Source: Bacteroidota bacterium
GTDB lineage: Bacteria > Bacteroidota > Bacteroidia > Chitinophagales > Chitinophagaceae
Assembly (NCBI GenBank): GCA_026391455.1
Contig: JAPLEH010000033.1
Span: 1 to 64,000, forward strand
DNA length: 64,000 nt
Direction: 5' to 3'
The translations under genes were made by a program, and so were the position numbers. Below the pieces are notes generated by a model. That model saw nothing but the letters and a program-made list of their open reading frames with translations. It had not been told where the DNA came from and searched no databases. Below, piece by piece: positions 30,996-38,127 of the stretch (within the stretch, counting starts at the first letter, position 1; each line of letters opens with the position of its first letter).

Positions 30996-31020
30996 AAAAG
31001 GGGCTGTTAGCCCTTTTTTT
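30996..31020. terminator. Second terminator-like hairpin
   Basis: GGGGCT and AGCCC(T) pair with flanking A and T runs (AAAA, seven T) around GTT. It is about 80 bp after the previous hairpin and about 80 bp beyond the stop of the minus-strand barrel gene, so it may be bidirectional. Confidence 0.6.
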
Positions 31021-31097
31021 ATATATCGTTTACGCTGTACACTCGTGCAGGAGAAAATTTACAAATACCAGGTTGTTTTTTTGTGTGGGTCACTATA

Positions 31098-32060
31098 TTA
31101 ATAATAGCGTGGGCATTTTTGCGATTTATATTTCCTTCTTGATTGCCTGTCAAAAACAAACCCGAAATGCACAGCTGTACTAAAAAAGCTGTCATTATCA
31201 GTTGGATCACCTCGTTGTCCGCCAATATTTGTAGCGTTAGCAGCGTTGTTGTAAAGTGGTTCCCTGTAGTTTAATTGCCTCGCTATTGGTAACATTGATG
31301 GGTCAAGATAGTTGTTAAATAGCTGAGGATCAATATAGCTGGTACTCACGTCATCCAGGTAGTCGGTAAAAGATTTTCTATATTTTATTTCAATCGATAA
31401 ATACTTATTTGCACTAAAGTAATACTTTATGCCACCGCCAGCAATTAGTGCGGGTTGTATTAACTTATAATTCTTTCGGTCCGGATATTCTAAAGTTCCT
31501 TGTCCCTCGAGCCGTAGCGGTTTCAAGTATTCCCAGCTAGTTGTGCCATCCGGCCTGTAGTATTCTCCCTGAGGGTTAAAATAGAATAAACTGAAGCCGG
31601 ATAGAAGATAATATTTTAATCTCCCGGTGTTTGTACGGCTGAACAATGAACCAGGATATATTTCTGCTGAAACTGATGATTCTACGAGTATTGACCTGAA
31701 TTTTAAATTTCTATTCCTTCTGTCAATTTCTGCTCCTCCTGTTGGGGTAATTGCCGCATCATCACCACGCAGTTTACTCTGGCATAGCGTAGTTCGGATA
31801 CCTAGCCAATATGCAGGAAAAAAGGTAAAATGAAGACCTTTATAGAAAGTCGTTTGAGTCATATTGAGATCCTTAATAAAATATGTTCCGATTCCTTTAT
31901 TGCCTCCCAAATCACCCAAAAAGAAAGCTGAACCCAATTCAATACCAATTTCAGGCTTTTTTTCGGCTTTGTTAACAACGGTTTGTGAATATGTTAGTTG
32001 AGGATATCCAATCATAATACCATTAGTAAGTAGTATTGTGATTATGTATTTCCAGTACAT
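31098..32060 (-). CDS. Outer-membrane beta-barrel protein (DUF6089/PorG-like)
   Basis: This 320-aa protein has a signal peptide (YIITILLTNGIMIGYPQLTYSQ). Mature sequence begins PEIGIELGSAFFLGDLGG, a pattern seen in DUF6089/PorG-like barrels of Bacteroidota. Alternating strands and aromatic girdles (HFTFFPAYWLGIRTTL, GGGIKYYFSANKYLSIEI) support an outer-membrane barrel. PorG-type barrels serve T9SS, but many relatives have other roles. It probably sits in the outer membrane; the exact function is unknown. Confidence 0.65.
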   Translation of the reverse strand: MYWKYIITILLTNGIMIGYPQLTYSQTVVNKAEKKPEIGIELGSAFFLGDLGGNKGIGTYFIKDLNMTQTTFYKGLHFTFFPAYWLGIRTTLCQSKLRGDDAAITPTGGAEIDRRNRNLKFRSILVESSVSAEIYPGSLFSRTNTGRLKYYLLSGFSLFYFNPQGEYYRPDGTTSWEYLKPLRLEGQGTLEYPDRKNYKLIQPALIAGGGIKYYFSANKYLSIEIKYRKSFTDYLDDVSTSYIDPQLFNNYLDPSMLPIARQLNYREPLYNNAANATNIGGQRGDPTDNDSFFSTAVHFGFVFDRQSRRKYKSQKCPRYY

Positions 32061-32211
32061 ATATTGATCTAACTTAATGAGTAATTAATGGTTGGTACAC
32101 TATAGTATTAATTCAGCGATGAACCTATTGTTGATTTTTACAAATAAGGATAAAAAACTAAGTTGAACTTTCTATCCAAATTTCCGCTGATTTTAATGGT
32201 TTTAATGGCTA

Positions 32212-32742
32212 TTATTTTGCCGCTAGCCGTTTTAGTTTTAGTAAAATTCTAAGTAACCGATTTTTGTTTACATTATGAATGATCTTTTTATAGGATAGCA
32301 GGTCCGACGGGCAGGCGCTAAACTTCACATTGAAAAGCTGCAGATTAATTAAGGTGATAAATTCATCGAATTCTTTATATTTTTTATTTGAAAGGATATA
32401 GTTATATAAAGAAAGCGACACCGAGTTTGTATAAATCCTGGTTATCTTACTTATAACAGTCTCTGATTCTTTATTTTTTAGAGCAAGTTCTCTTATAATA
32501 TATTTACTCTTTTGTCCCAGCAGTAAGTATAATGGAGCGTCTGAAGCTGAAATATCAGATTGCTTTTTGTCTTTTTCAATATGTTTAAAAAGATTGTCAA
32601 TTCGCTTTTTGGAATTCGTCAATTTGTATAAGTAGTGCCAATATATCAACCTATATACATTGATGATAGGGTTTATGTTGATATTAACCTCTGCCTTTTC
32701 TCTTATGATATTATTTAAATTTATTTCGTAAACAAATTCCAT
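32212..32742 (-). CDS. Hypothetical cytosolic helical protein
   Basis: This 176-aa protein (MEFVYEINLNNIIREKAEVN) has no signal peptide and a predicted all-helical make-up, rich in Lys, Ile, Asn and Leu. The family is not recognised. Base composition is very AT-rich. It lies 151 bp upstream of the barrel gene on the same strand. Confidence 0.5.
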   Translation of the reverse strand: MEFVYEINLNNIIREKAEVNININPIINVYRLIYWHYLYKLTNSKKRIDNLFKHIEKDKKQSDISASDAPLYLLLGQKSKYIIRELALKNKESETVISKITRIYTNSVSLSLYNYILSNKKYKEFDEFITLINLQLFNVKFSACPSDLLSYKKIIHNVNKNRLLRILLKLKRLAAK

Positions 32743-33063
32743 TTGATAATATAATCATCTGAAAGTACTCGATTTTGCAGATATCAATGATATGTTTTCA
32801 ATTATTTATACAGAACAGAATTTGAATAAACATATGACCGATTTGGATGTATAAGCTTTCTGACATCCTTTTCATTTAGTAGAATAATTATTCAATAATT
32901 CATTTTCGTTTTCATTTGAAACGGGTGTTTCCTGTTTTGAAAATTAAAATATTTAGAACTATTTTGTTCATCCTATTAGTATCATTTTAAATTGTCTTCA
33001 GTTTTAACTGATACCCTATAGTTTACAAGCCGTATTTTACCTACAAATTTTAATACAAATTTT
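32743..33063. other. 321-bp AT-rich divergent spacer
   Basis: It separates the divergent genes at 32212-32742 and 33064-33780. I see no ORF, tRNA or clear hairpin, and no exact TAnnTTTG match on either strand. Confidence 0.4.
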
Positions 33064-33780
33064 ATGAAAACAACACCACTTCGTTCCAGGCATTTATTAT
33101 TTTCAGTTTTATTTACTTTTTTTGGTTTTACTGCATTTTCGCAGCAGAGATATGATGCTTTTATAAATATGAATGAAAAGACGGTTCCTGGTTTTACTAT
33201 TGTTCTGCCAACAGAGGAAAAGTTAGTGCAGCAGCTTTTGGATAAAAGACTTTCTGCAATTGAAAATTTTAAGATTAAGCAGGATAAAAACGATTTTTCG
33301 AAGATCAGCAAAATACAGTTTTTACAAATTTCAAGGGATTTTATTGACTTGTACTTCAAGATTGAACCAGTTATTGCCAATGATAAAAAAGCTATAAAAT
33401 TAACCATGCTGATTTCAAAAGGCTATGACAATTTTGTAAACAATACTGTTGATACAACTATTTCTGACAACATGAACCAATTTTTGGAAAGCTTTTTTTC
33501 TGAAATAAGGTATTTGAATTTACTTGCAGAAATAGAAAATCAACAGTTAATTCTACAGCAAGGTCAGAATACTACAATTAGTATTAAATCCGGTATTCAA
33601 AAAATGGAGCAGGAAGTAGCGGCTCTTGGTAATAAAATCTCGAAGGCTTATTCTGAATTAAACAATCAATTAGCTATTGAATCGTTAGAGTCGGATAAGC
33701 TTAATCGCTTAAAAATAGAACTTCAGCAATTGAAAGAGAAGTTTAACTTAAAGACCAATAATGGGATTGTATCGCAATAA
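33064..33780 (+). CDS. Secreted coiled-coil hypothetical protein
   Basis: This 238-aa protein starts MKTTPLRSRHLLFSVLFTFF and has a signal peptide ending GFTAFSQ. The mature part is helical, and the last 80 residues (GIQKMEQEVAALGNKISKAY, KLNRLKIELQQLKEKF) form a coiled coil. No family is recognised. It is likely periplasmic. It is followed by 665 bp without a gene. Confidence 0.6.
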   Translation: MKTTPLRSRHLLFSVLFTFFGFTAFSQQRYDAFINMNEKTVPGFTIVLPTEEKLVQQLLDKRLSAIENFKIKQDKNDFSKISKIQFLQISRDFIDLYFKIEPVIANDKKAIKLTMLISKGYDNFVNNTVDTTISDNMNQFLESFFSEIRYLNLLAEIENQQLILQQGQNTTISIKSGIQKMEQEVAALGNKISKAYSELNNQLAIESLESDKLNRLKIELQQLKEKFNLKTNNGIVSQ

Positions 33781-34445
33781 TAATGCAGTTCATTTTTCGT
33801 TTACACATACATTTATGGAAATTTATATAAAATCGATTGTATAAGCATTTGGAAAGCTTGCCATAGTTTCTAAGGAGCATTTAGCTCTGTTTTTACTGTA
33901 GATTATATAGTTGCCTTATTTGAATTATACTTGGTCTGTCATATCGAAATTGACAATTTGAAGATACACTGTGGAGTTGAGCTTTGAAATTATGCTTACA
34001 ATATATTGAGTAGTTATCACCGCTTATTTATTTGGATTATTACTTTTTCTATCTGTTTAGTAAAATGTATGCTTTGTAAATTTAATTTTCGATTTAAAGA
34101 TTTTACTGTATTGCATTATCAATATTTTATTTAGTTTTTATAATATTGTTATATAAAGATGGATAAGCAAGAAGTAAACATTTTTATGCTCAAAGGTTAG
34201 GGGGTGTGTTTCTACATACTCCCTCTTTTAATTTTATACAAGTGTATTTGGGTAATTTTTGCAGTAAATAGTGGTTTTTTAATTGAATGCCATTTGAACT
34301 TAAAAATGTTTGTTGAATCCGTCATTTACTTCAATTACTATTTCTGATTCTAAAGTGTACAGAAAATTGAAAGATTTAGTCGTCTCATTATATTAGTATT
34401 TTATTTTTATGTTTTTCTTTTATTTTTTTTAAATATTTATACCTT
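33781..34445. other. 665-bp ORF-free region with an internal terminator
   Basis: This AT-rich sequence holds no credible gene. A strong terminator-like hairpin sits at 34199-34230, more than 400 bp after the preceding stop. The first part could be a long 3' UTR or a separate small RNA; the last 200 bp is the upstream region of the receiver-like gene. Confidence 0.45.
34199..34230 (+). terminator. Rho-independent terminator in ORF-free region
   Basis: AGGGGGTGTGT (34199-34209) pairs with ACATACTCCCT (34214-34224) in 11 pairs, two of them G-U, around TTCT. CTTTTAATTTTA follows. Confidence 0.75.
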
Positions 34446-34928
34446 ATGAAAACTACTTTAAACATCCTTATTGTTTCTGATGATGAATTTTGTCCGCTGT
34501 TTCTTTATGTTTTAATTGCGGGGAGATTTGAGCAAAATGAATTATCTGGATATACGATTTTGGTTCGGAGATCCTATCTCAATGAATTGTCAAAATTAAA
34601 GATAGATCGTAATAATACGATTGTCATTTATCAGCCCCAAAAAAACCATCCTTCCAGTGAGGTGAATAAGGACATACTTTTATTAAACAGTTTGTTTTTA
34701 TCAACGTCAATTATATTTTGTGTCACGGCATATAGCCATTATTTATTAAACAAACTTAAGGCTGGTAATTTTGCAGGTTATATCTTATCTAATGATTTGC
34801 CTCAGGAAAAAGTCAGAGTAGTGGACGAAATTCTTAAAGGGAATATAGCTTTGTCTATAAAAGTGATGGCTCAATACCTCCGTCATCAGCAGCGAAAGAA
34901 AGCCAGAAGCTACCAGGAGGTAAAATAG
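34446..34928 (+). CDS. Receiver-like protein without output domain (degenerate NarL type)
   Basis: This 160-aa protein begins LNILIVSDDEFCPLFL, like the acidic start of a response-regulator receiver. It later reads FCVTAYSHYLLNKLKAGNFA and GYILSNDLPQEKVRVVDEIL, then KGNIALSIKVMAQYL, which parallels the end of NarL-type receivers. The expected phospho-acceptor Asp at the end of strand 3 is not seen (TIVIYQPQKNH), so phosphorylation is unlikely. No HTH follows. It may bind a partner such as the HTH-only protein at 27775. It precedes the modular surface genes by 34 bp. Confidence 0.6.
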   Translation: MKTTLNILIVSDDEFCPLFLYVLIAGRFEQNELSGYTILVRRSYLNELSKLKIDRNNTIVIYQPQKNHPSSEVNKDILLLNSLFLSTSIIFCVTAYSHYLLNKLKAGNFAGYILSNDLPQEKVRVVDEILKGNIALSIKVMAQYLRHQQRKKARSYQEVK

Positions 34929-34962
34929 AATTTAATAATCAGTTAATTATTAGTTATTTCTT

Positions 34963-35649
34963 TTGATAAAATACTTTTTTGTACTGTTTATTTTTATTCC
35001 ATTAGCAAGTATTGCACAAATTAAACCTGTTACAAAACCATCACAAGGCAAAGCGGATTCACAATCGCCTGTTGTCGGAGATACTACTGGAATTAATTCT
35101 CCACAATTTCTTGATAGTGATTCAGGATCTGTTGGTATTGGAACAACCACCCCTAGCCCGAATGCTGTTTTAGATATTAAGGGTACTAACAAAGGACTGC
35201 TTCTGCCCAGAATCGGGTTGATCAATACAACACTGCCTGGTCCTTTACAAAGCCATGAAGCTGGTATAATACTGTACAACCAAAATACCATTAATGATTT
35301 AAAACCTGGCTTCTATGGAAATGATGGTGTGAAATGGAAACGTTTAGCGGAGCAAAGTGCCACCATTTTTTTTAATGTTAAAGATTTTGGTGCAAAAGGC
35401 GACAACATTACAAATGATGCGACTAGTATCCAAAAGGCAATTGATTCTGCAAAATCTGTTGGTGGTGGAATTGTTTTTTTTCCTGCTGGTAATTATTTAA
35501 TTGATACCACTTTATATATCCGGAATTCTTTGGGAATATACCTCATGGGCGTTGGTTCTTTTGGAGGCAGTACTATTAAATATACTAAAACCAATGGAGA
35601 TTTTATTAAAATCCAGGGTTCTCTGACTACAATAGTTTTGGCCAATTAA
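34963..35649 (+). pseudogene. Truncated copy of the pectate-lyase-fold protein
   Basis: The 228 codons match the first about 225 of the 602-aa protein at 40979-42787: signal peptide, VGIGTTTPSPNAVLDIKGTN, KGLLLPRIGL, LQSHEAG, FNVKDFGAKGDNITNDA. They then end IQGSLTTIVLAN where the long protein continues. The first codon is TTG, at the place where the full copy has ATG (TATTTCTT then TTG against ATG). The loss of the start and of two thirds of the fold suggests a pseudogene or silent cassette; expression from TTG remains possible. Confidence 0.7.
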
Positions 35650-35674
35650 ACCCACATTTATTTTTTTGGGTTTT
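35648..35674 (+). terminator. Weak terminator after truncated copy
   Basis: AAACCCA and TGGGTTT pair around a 12-nt T-rich loop with TT following; it overlaps the stop codon of the truncated gene. Confidence 0.4.
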
Positions 35675-36280
35675 CAGAGATTTGCTTTTCAGTATAGTTT
35701 TAACGAATTCAAGGCTTGATTTTCATAGTATAGTAAACTTGTTATTTTAGTACTACCATTATTATCCCTGATTTGTTATTTTGATTCCGTAAATAAAATT
35801 TGATTGGTCTTGCTACGCACTGTTCTAGTACTTAAATTGTAGAAAATTCAATTGTATAATATCGCCAAATGTTATACAGATTTACTTTCTTTTTTCTCCT
35901 GCTCGTTCGGTTTAAGATATTCTATTTTTTTATTCATTTGTTTTTTATTTCTATTCATTTACTCAAATTGTTTTTCGTTATATACGGGGTATTCTTTGTT
36001 GCTAATTTTAATTGGAAAGTAGATCTTTACTTATTATTTCGACACATTAACCCTTTTGCTTTACCTGGATTATTACTATGGGTTTTGTTGCCATATATAA
36101 TTGTCTAGTAGAAACATATATCTGATCTTAAGTATAGTACAATTTTGAAAATTCATGTATTTTGATTGATAGCGCTATGAAACTAGTTTAACAATAGGCA
36201 AAGAATAATATTAATCGAAGGCACTACATTAATCGGGCATTGGTGTCCTCTGAAAAAAATTAAATTTAAATTTACGAAAC
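35675..36280. other. AT-rich spacer, no credible gene
   Basis: A 79-codon frame at 35869-36108 is almost all Phe, Leu, Ile and Tyr, lacks family resemblance and looks like a by-product of T-rich sequence. No repeat leader like those at 36902 or 37911 precedes the 36281 gene. Confidence 0.45.
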
Positions 36281-36841
36281 ATGAAAAGAATTATTTTTAC
36301 TTGGTTAACTTTTACTGTTATTTTAAATGTTACTGCGCAGGTTAAAGTTGGTAGCCAACCTACAGTAATTACTTCTGACACAAACTTAGAGGTAGAGGCA
36401 ACAGATGGAACTAAAATGGTGGTTAAAAAAGCTAATGGTTTTGTAGGTATCATCACCACCACGCCAAATTACCCCCTATCTTTAGGAGCAGGTATAGGCA
36501 ATACGAAACTTGCCATATGGGATGGTGGTGCTGTACCCTTTAACTTTGGTTTTGGCGTACAGCCCAATGAGTTTCTGTTTAACATTAGAAACTTTGCAGA
36601 TAAATTTACATTTAACATTCTGGAGCCATCCAAATCAACGTTAATGACACTTAATGGACGTGGGAATTTAGGTATAGGTGTCAATACACCAACGGTAAAA
36701 TTAGATGTAAATGGTTACATCAAAGTAGGTAGTTCCGATACATTTGGAGACGCTGCACCACAAAATGGTATGATTCGTTATAATTCAGGAACTGGCAAAT
36801 TTCAAGGTTATGCAAGTGGTGCCTGGGTTAATTTACATTAA
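36281..36841 (+). CDS. Modular secreted tail-fibre/adhesin-like protein A
   Basis: This 186-aa protein has a signal peptide (MKRIIFTWLTFTVILNVTAQ) and mature start VKVGSQPTVITSDTNLEV. The middle block GNTKLAIWDGGAVPFNFGFG and NIRNFADKFTFNILEPSKST recurs in the 37119 and 38128 genes. The end GNLGIGVNTPTVKLDVNGYI, NGMIRYNSGTGKFQGYASG then AWVNL is typical of phage tail-fibre-like and Bacteroidota surface repeat proteins. It is nearly identical at both ends to protein B at 37119. Confidence 0.7.
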   Translation: MKRIIFTWLTFTVILNVTAQVKVGSQPTVITSDTNLEVEATDGTKMVVKKANGFVGIITTTPNYPLSLGAGIGNTKLAIWDGGAVPFNFGFGVQPNEFLFNIRNFADKFTFNILEPSKSTLMTLNGRGNLGIGVNTPTVKLDVNGYIKVGSSDTFGDAAPQNGMIRYNSGTGKFQGYASGAWVNLH

Positions 36842-36901
36842 AAATTAATAAGTAGGCTTATAAAAATATCGATCAGCGTATCTGATATATGTTTTTTGAT
36901 T

Positions 36902-37118
36902 TGGACTGGGTGTTTTTGGTGGGAGCAAAGGATGGGTTTATTAGGTAGTAGGCTGGATACAATGTTGTTGGTGGTTGCTAGGCTGCGGGAACCACCGGCA
37001 CAAACACTAACAACGGCATAGAAAGATATAAACGAAAACCAACAATAATCTAACGGTACCTAATTAAAAAAATTAGGTACCGATTGATAAAAAATATAAA
37101 ACAAAAAAAACACTAAGA
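36902..37118 (+). promoter_or_regulatory. 217-bp repeated structured leader, copy 1
   Basis: This non-coding block directly precedes the 37119 ATG and recurs at the same distance before 38128. A 63-base stretch (36926-36988) is identical in both. GTTGTTGGTG at 36964-36973 can pair with CACTAACAAC at 37005-37014. CGGTACCTAATT at 37054-37065 is a perfect inverted repeat of AATTAGGTACCG at 37071-37082. It is less AT-rich than its surroundings. It may be a cis-acting RNA leader or a recombination site. Confidence 0.75.
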
Positions 37119-37679
37119 ATGAAAAAAATAATTTTTGTTTCATTAACATCAATAGTAATTTTCAACGCTTCTGCACAGGTCAAAGTTGGCAGCCAACCTA
37201 CAGTAATTACTTCTGACACAAACTTAGAGGTAGAGGCAACAGATGGAATTAAAATGGTGGTAAAAAAAGGTAATGGTTACGTAGGTATCAGCACCACCAC
37301 ACCAAATTACCCTCTATCTTTAGGGTTAGCTTACAGCGATACGAAACTTGCCATATGGGATGCTGCTGCTCCAACCTCCAACTTTGGTTTTGGTGTACAG
37401 GCAAATGATTTTCTATCTAACATCAGAACTAATGCGGATAAATTTACATTTAACATTCTGGACCCATCCAAATCAGCGTTAATGACACTTACTGGAAATG
37501 GTAACTTAGGTGTAAGTACCAATTCACCAACGTTAAAATTAGATGTAAATGGTTACATCAAAGTAAGTAATTCTGATACAGCTGGAGATGCTTCACCACA
37601 AAATGGTATGATTCGTTATAATTCAGGAACTGGCAAATTTCAAGGTTATGCAAGTGGTGCCTGGGTTGATTTAAATTAA
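37119..37679 (+). CDS. Modular secreted tail-fibre/adhesin-like protein B
   Basis: This 186-aa paralog of the 36281 protein has the same signal peptide type (MKKIIFVSLTSIVIFNASAQ) and the same mature start VKVGSQPTVITSDTNLEVEA. The middle block varies (DTKLAIWDAAAPTSNFGFGV). The last 25 residues are the same except for one (WVDLN against WVNLH). It is preceded by the structured leader and followed by a terminator at 37707-37735. It is probably a surface-exposed or secreted trimeric-type fibre protein; the function is unknown. Confidence 0.7.
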   Translation: MKKIIFVSLTSIVIFNASAQVKVGSQPTVITSDTNLEVEATDGIKMVVKKGNGYVGISTTTPNYPLSLGLAYSDTKLAIWDAAAPTSNFGFGVQANDFLSNIRTNADKFTFNILDPSKSALMTLTGNGNLGVSTNSPTLKLDVNGYIKVSNSDTAGDASPQNGMIRYNSGTGKFQGYASGAWVDLN

Positions 37680-37706
37680 AAAATTAATAAGCAGGCTTAT
37701 AAAAAT

Positions 37707-37735
37707 ATCTATCAGATACTCTGATAGATTTTTTT
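37707..37735 (+). terminator. Rho-independent terminator after protein B gene
   Basis: ATCTATCAG (37707-37715) and CTGATAGAT (37721-37729) pair around ATACT, then six T. A decayed form follows the 36281 gene (near 36868-36897), so gene plus 3' UTR was duplicated. Confidence 0.85.
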
Positions 37736-37910
37736 ATACATATGTGAAATTATTCCGACATAAAATATTGTAACTAGTTGCAATTTAACTTGTAATACTA
37801 TTTTAATCATGATCACTAATTAAAACTTTTTTTACTTTCAATTGGAAACTACTTTGCCGTTGCAAGTACGCTAACGCACTCTTTGCCTTGCTTTGATATC
37901 TCCCTTTAGA

Positions 37911-38127
37911 TTTGGAATGGGTGTTTTTGTTGGGAACAAAGGATGGGTTTATTAGGTAGTAGGCTGGATACAATGTTGTTGGTGGTTGCTAGGCTGCGGA
38001 AGCCATCGGCGCAAACACCAACAACGGCAGAGAATGCAATAATCGAAAACCAACAATAATCTAATGGTGCCTAATTAAAACAATTAGATACCCATAGAAA
38101 AGAAGTTAAAACAAAAAAACACTAAAA
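37911..38127 (+). promoter_or_regulatory. 217-bp repeated structured leader, copy 2
   Basis: This is the second copy, ending at the 38128 ATG. The identical 63-base core is at 37937-37999. GTTGTTGGTG at 37975-37984 pairs with CACCAACAAC at 38016-38025; the one base that differs from copy 1 changes a G-U to a G-C pair. The lower hairpin is kept in a shorter form (CTAATT/AATTAG). The upstream 170 bp (37741-37910) holds no gene. Confidence 0.75.

Noticed and set aside
35869-36108. 79-codon hydrophobic plus-strand frame
   Set aside because: Its composition is nearly all Phe, Leu, Ile and Tyr from T-rich DNA, it has no recognisable domain or plausible leader, and the same T-rich style recurs in other spacers.
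36902-38127. Integron attC-like sites
   Set aside because: The repeated leaders have inverted repeats, but I could not find paired GTTRRRY/RYYYAAC core sites in the expected arrangement, nor an integron integrase.
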